64,000 nucleotides of DNA, taken from the NCBI GenBank assembly GCA_963762735.1, contig CAVXMG010000014.1, positions 1-64,000 on the forward strand. The letters run 5' to 3'. The DNA comes from DASXKD01 sp963762735 (lineage in GTDB: Bacteria; Actinomycetota; Actinomycetes; Streptosporangiales; Streptosporangiaceae). The notes beneath the pieces are model-generated. The model saw only the letters and a list, made by a program, of their open reading frames with translations. It was not told the origin of the DNA and searched no databases. Position numbers and translations under genes: made by a program. Shown here one piece after another: positions 61,918 to 64,000 of this stretch. How positions within the stretch are numbered: the first letter of the stretch is position 1; each line of letters begins with the position of its first letter.

Positions 61918-64000
61918 TCAGGCGGGCGGCTGGCAGCCGAGGGTGGCCAGTTCGGCACGCCCCTCGTCGGCCCGGCCGTCCATGAGCAGCAGCGTGCAGG
62001 CCCGCTCGAAACGGGCGTCGATCTCCTCCCACCCGGCCACCGACCGGGCCAATGCCCTCTGGTCGCCGTTGAGCCTGCCCGCGGCGCGGGCCAGGCAGGC
62101 GGCGGCCCAGTAGTTCTCCTCCCCGGCCGGCGCCGCGGCTGCCAGCCGGCCGACGGCGTCGGGCAGCCCGGCCACGATGGCCACTTCGGCGGCAATCGCC
62201 CAGGCATAGGGCCGCGCGGAGTACCAGTGCGGCCTCCCGTACCAGGGCTCCTGCCCGAGGGGCAGGTCGGCGACCGCGACCACGGCCGCGTCGATACGGC
62301 CCTGGTGCAGCGCGATGCGGGCGTCGCTGAACGCGGCGAACGAGGACCAGGTTGGGCAGTCACCACGTGCGCGCCGGTGCTGGTGATTTCCCTGAGCCGG
62401 ACCATCCAGTCGTCGTGTTCCCTGTCATCGCCGCGCAGCCCGTGCGCGAGCACCGCCGCGTACGCGGCCGGGCCCATCCACCGGGCCGGTGGCCGGCCTG
62501 CCCGCTGCCAGGCGTCCCACATGGGGCTGCCTGGGTGAGCGCCTCATCGAACCGGCCCTGCAGCACCAGCGGCAGGATCGACTTGCTGGCCGCCATGTGC
62601 GGCTGCCCGGCCGCGATGTCGTCGTCCTGGGCCATCCGCGCGGTGCTGAGGGCGCCGGGCAGGTCGCCGGCGGTCACCGCGATCTCGGTCACCATGTGGA
62701 AGGTGTCCACGATCTCGGCACCGGTGCGCGGGTCGTGCCGGGACAGGCGGCTCAGCAGCGCGGCGCGCTCCTGGTTGACCTGGTGCGCCTCGCGGACCCG
62801 CCCGCTCGCGTCGAGCGCCTCCACCACGGCGTCCAGCGCACCGCTGATCAGCACCGGGTCGCCGGTGCGGCGCGCGGCGGCGAGCGCGTGGTCGACCAGC
62901 GCGGGATCGGGGACCGACTTCTCCGGCTGGGTGGTCCACGCGACCGCCGACGCCAGGTAGGCCGCGGTGACAGGATCCCCGTCCGGGGCGAGGCGGGCGG
63001 CCTCGCTCGACCAGCTGGCGCAGCCGGTCGTGCGGCGTGTCCTGCGGGAAGTTCCCGGCGAACCGGTCGGCGATGGTGGCCGCGTATGCCAGCGCGGCCG
63101 CCTGGGCGGCGTCGTCCCCGGCTTCGGCAGCCCGCTGCGCCGACGGCCAGCAGCAGGTCGAACGCCACGCCGCCCTCCCCTTCGGCCATGGCCACGTCCG
63201 CAGCGGCCCGCAGGTCCCAGGCGGCTTCGGCCGGCGGCGCGTGCTCGGCGGCCACCTCGTAGTGGCCACGGGACTCCAGCAGGAAACGGCGGGCGTAGGC
63301 GAGGTGCCCCAGGGTCCGGGCGAGCCGGTGGCTGACGTCGTGCCCGTTCGGGCTGGTCGCGGTGATCAGCGCCGCGCGCAGGTCATCGGCGACCAGGTCG
63401 AACGCGGTGCGCCACTGCTGGCCCTTTTCCAGCCGCCGCTCCAGGTCGTCCGCCATGGCCGCGGCCCAGCCGAGATGGGCCTCCCGTACGGCGGGTTCCT
63501 CTCCGCTTGCGGCCAGCCGGTCCAGAGCGTAGAGCCGGATCGTTCCCAGCATCTGCCACCGGCTGCCCTCGGGGCCGCGGCTGTAGCTCAGCAGGCTCTT
63601 GTCGGTGAGCCGGCCGATCAGGTCGGCGACCAGGCCCCGGCTGCCGATCGAGGAGACCGCCAGGGCGGCGTTGAGGTCGAACCCGGCGGCGAAGATGCCC
63701 AGCCGCCGGAACATCGCCCGTTCGTCCTCGTCGAGCAGATCGTGGCTCCAGTCGATCACGGCGCGCAGCGAGCTGTGCCGCTCGTTGGCGCTGCGGCTGC
63801 CTGCCAGCAGGCGCAGGTGGTCATCCAGCCCGGCCAGCAGGCCATCGGGACCCAGCGACGCACTGCGCGCCGCGGCCAGCTCGATGGCCAGCGGGATCCC
63901 GTCCAGGCGGGTGCACAGCTCGGTGAGCACCGCCGGGCTGGCGGAGAACTCCGGATCGCTGGCCCGGGCCCGGTCGAGGAACAACTCCTCCGCCTCGGAG
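61918..64000 (-). pseudogene. AfsR/LuxR-like NB-ARC and TPR regulator, 5' end beyond window, multiply frameshifted
   Basis: The gene enters from beyond 64000, and the first visible residues are SEAEELFLDRARASDPEFSA. The LTELCTRLDGIPLAIELAAA segment is the typical GLPL-like motif of the NB-ARC ATPase, followed by SLRAVIDWSHDLLDEDERAM and a winged-helix section (FAAGFDLNAALAV). Then come TPR-like helices. The frame changes near 63140, 63005, 62530 and 62355, but the protein text can be followed to the stop at 61918 (GRAELATLGCQPPA). The Walker A and DNA-binding parts would lie outside the window. Such regulators often control antibiotic production or morphological genes. Four indels in one gene again suggest sequence errors. 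Confidence 0.75.

Overview
This is a 64 kb stretch of very GC-rich DNA with almost exclusively G/C third codon positions, GTG starts, ATGA/GTGA gene overlaps and typical actinomycete families: a mycothiol-linked Rv2466c-type DsbA protein, a DUF4242 protein, a remnant of the DUF574 (SAM-dependent methyltransferase) family, XRE-TPR and LuxR-ATPase regulators, and a Ser-Pro-rich wall protein. It looks like a chromosomal, accessory-rich region of a soil actinomycete, possibly Streptosporangiales- or Streptomyces-like; nothing visible fixes the genus. I saw no rRNA, tRNA, CRISPR array, insertion sequence or phage module.

Layout. 1-4.3 kb: a cytoplasmic GH3 beta-glucosidase followed by an ECF sigma factor translationally coupled to a membrane-anchored propeller-like protein. 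4.3-11.8 kb: small metabolic genes (Nudix, aldo/keto reductase, YjbR, isochorismatase-like), a frameshifted corA, an amidase, a frameshifted secreted esterase and a DinB-like protein. 11.8-15 kb: a 1073-residue protein joining a hydrophobic domain, an HELTH metallopeptidase motif, a seven-bladed lectin-like propeller and a helical C-terminus. 15.2-20 kb: an ArsR-type regulator coupled to an MFS exporter, with a clear operator, and a LuxR-ATPase regulator. 20.1-23.1 kb: a DUF4242 protein, a secreted orphan protein and a Tat-exported animal-type heme peroxidase. 23.1-29.5 kb: a decayed island (interrupted ORF, frameshifted Nudix, XRE regulator), a thioesterase/TPP-enzyme pair, and a TetR regulator divergent from a broken FAD monooxygenase. 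29.7-37.3 kb: a secreted GH3, an MFS drug transporter and a penicillin acylase whose 3' end is tandemly repeated. 37.3-49.4 kb: an MBL hydrolase, two GT-C membrane glycosyltransferase-like genes, a DUF1579/PNPOx fusion, a very large GH38 alpha-mannosidase and a secreted BNR sialidase-like protein. 49.6-56.1 kb: a Ser-Pro wall protein, then a two-component system divergent from an ABC transporter across a perfect 41-bp palindrome. 56.2-64 kb: an Rv2466c-like protein, a peptide ABC system without ATPases, a secreted orphan protein and the 3' part of an NB-ARC/TPR regulator cut by the window edge.

Themes. Glycan handling recurs (two GH3, GH38, BNR protein, lectin-like propeller, a lectin-like domain in an ABC permease, GT-C proteins). 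Regulators next to the genes they probably control recur too (ArsR/MFS, TetR/FAD oxidase, two-component system/ABC), each with a visible palindrome.

Caution. About fourteen genes carry frameshifts, many of which are removed by dropping one base, several of them from a G or C run. This points to consensus errors in the assembly rather than mass pseudogene formation, so 'pseudogene' labels below mean 'reading frame broken in this sequence'. The most novel-looking observations are the 1073-residue metallopeptidase/propeller protein and a 48-bp palindromic repeat family, one copy of which lies in frame inside the alpha-mannosidase gene with AT-ending codons.
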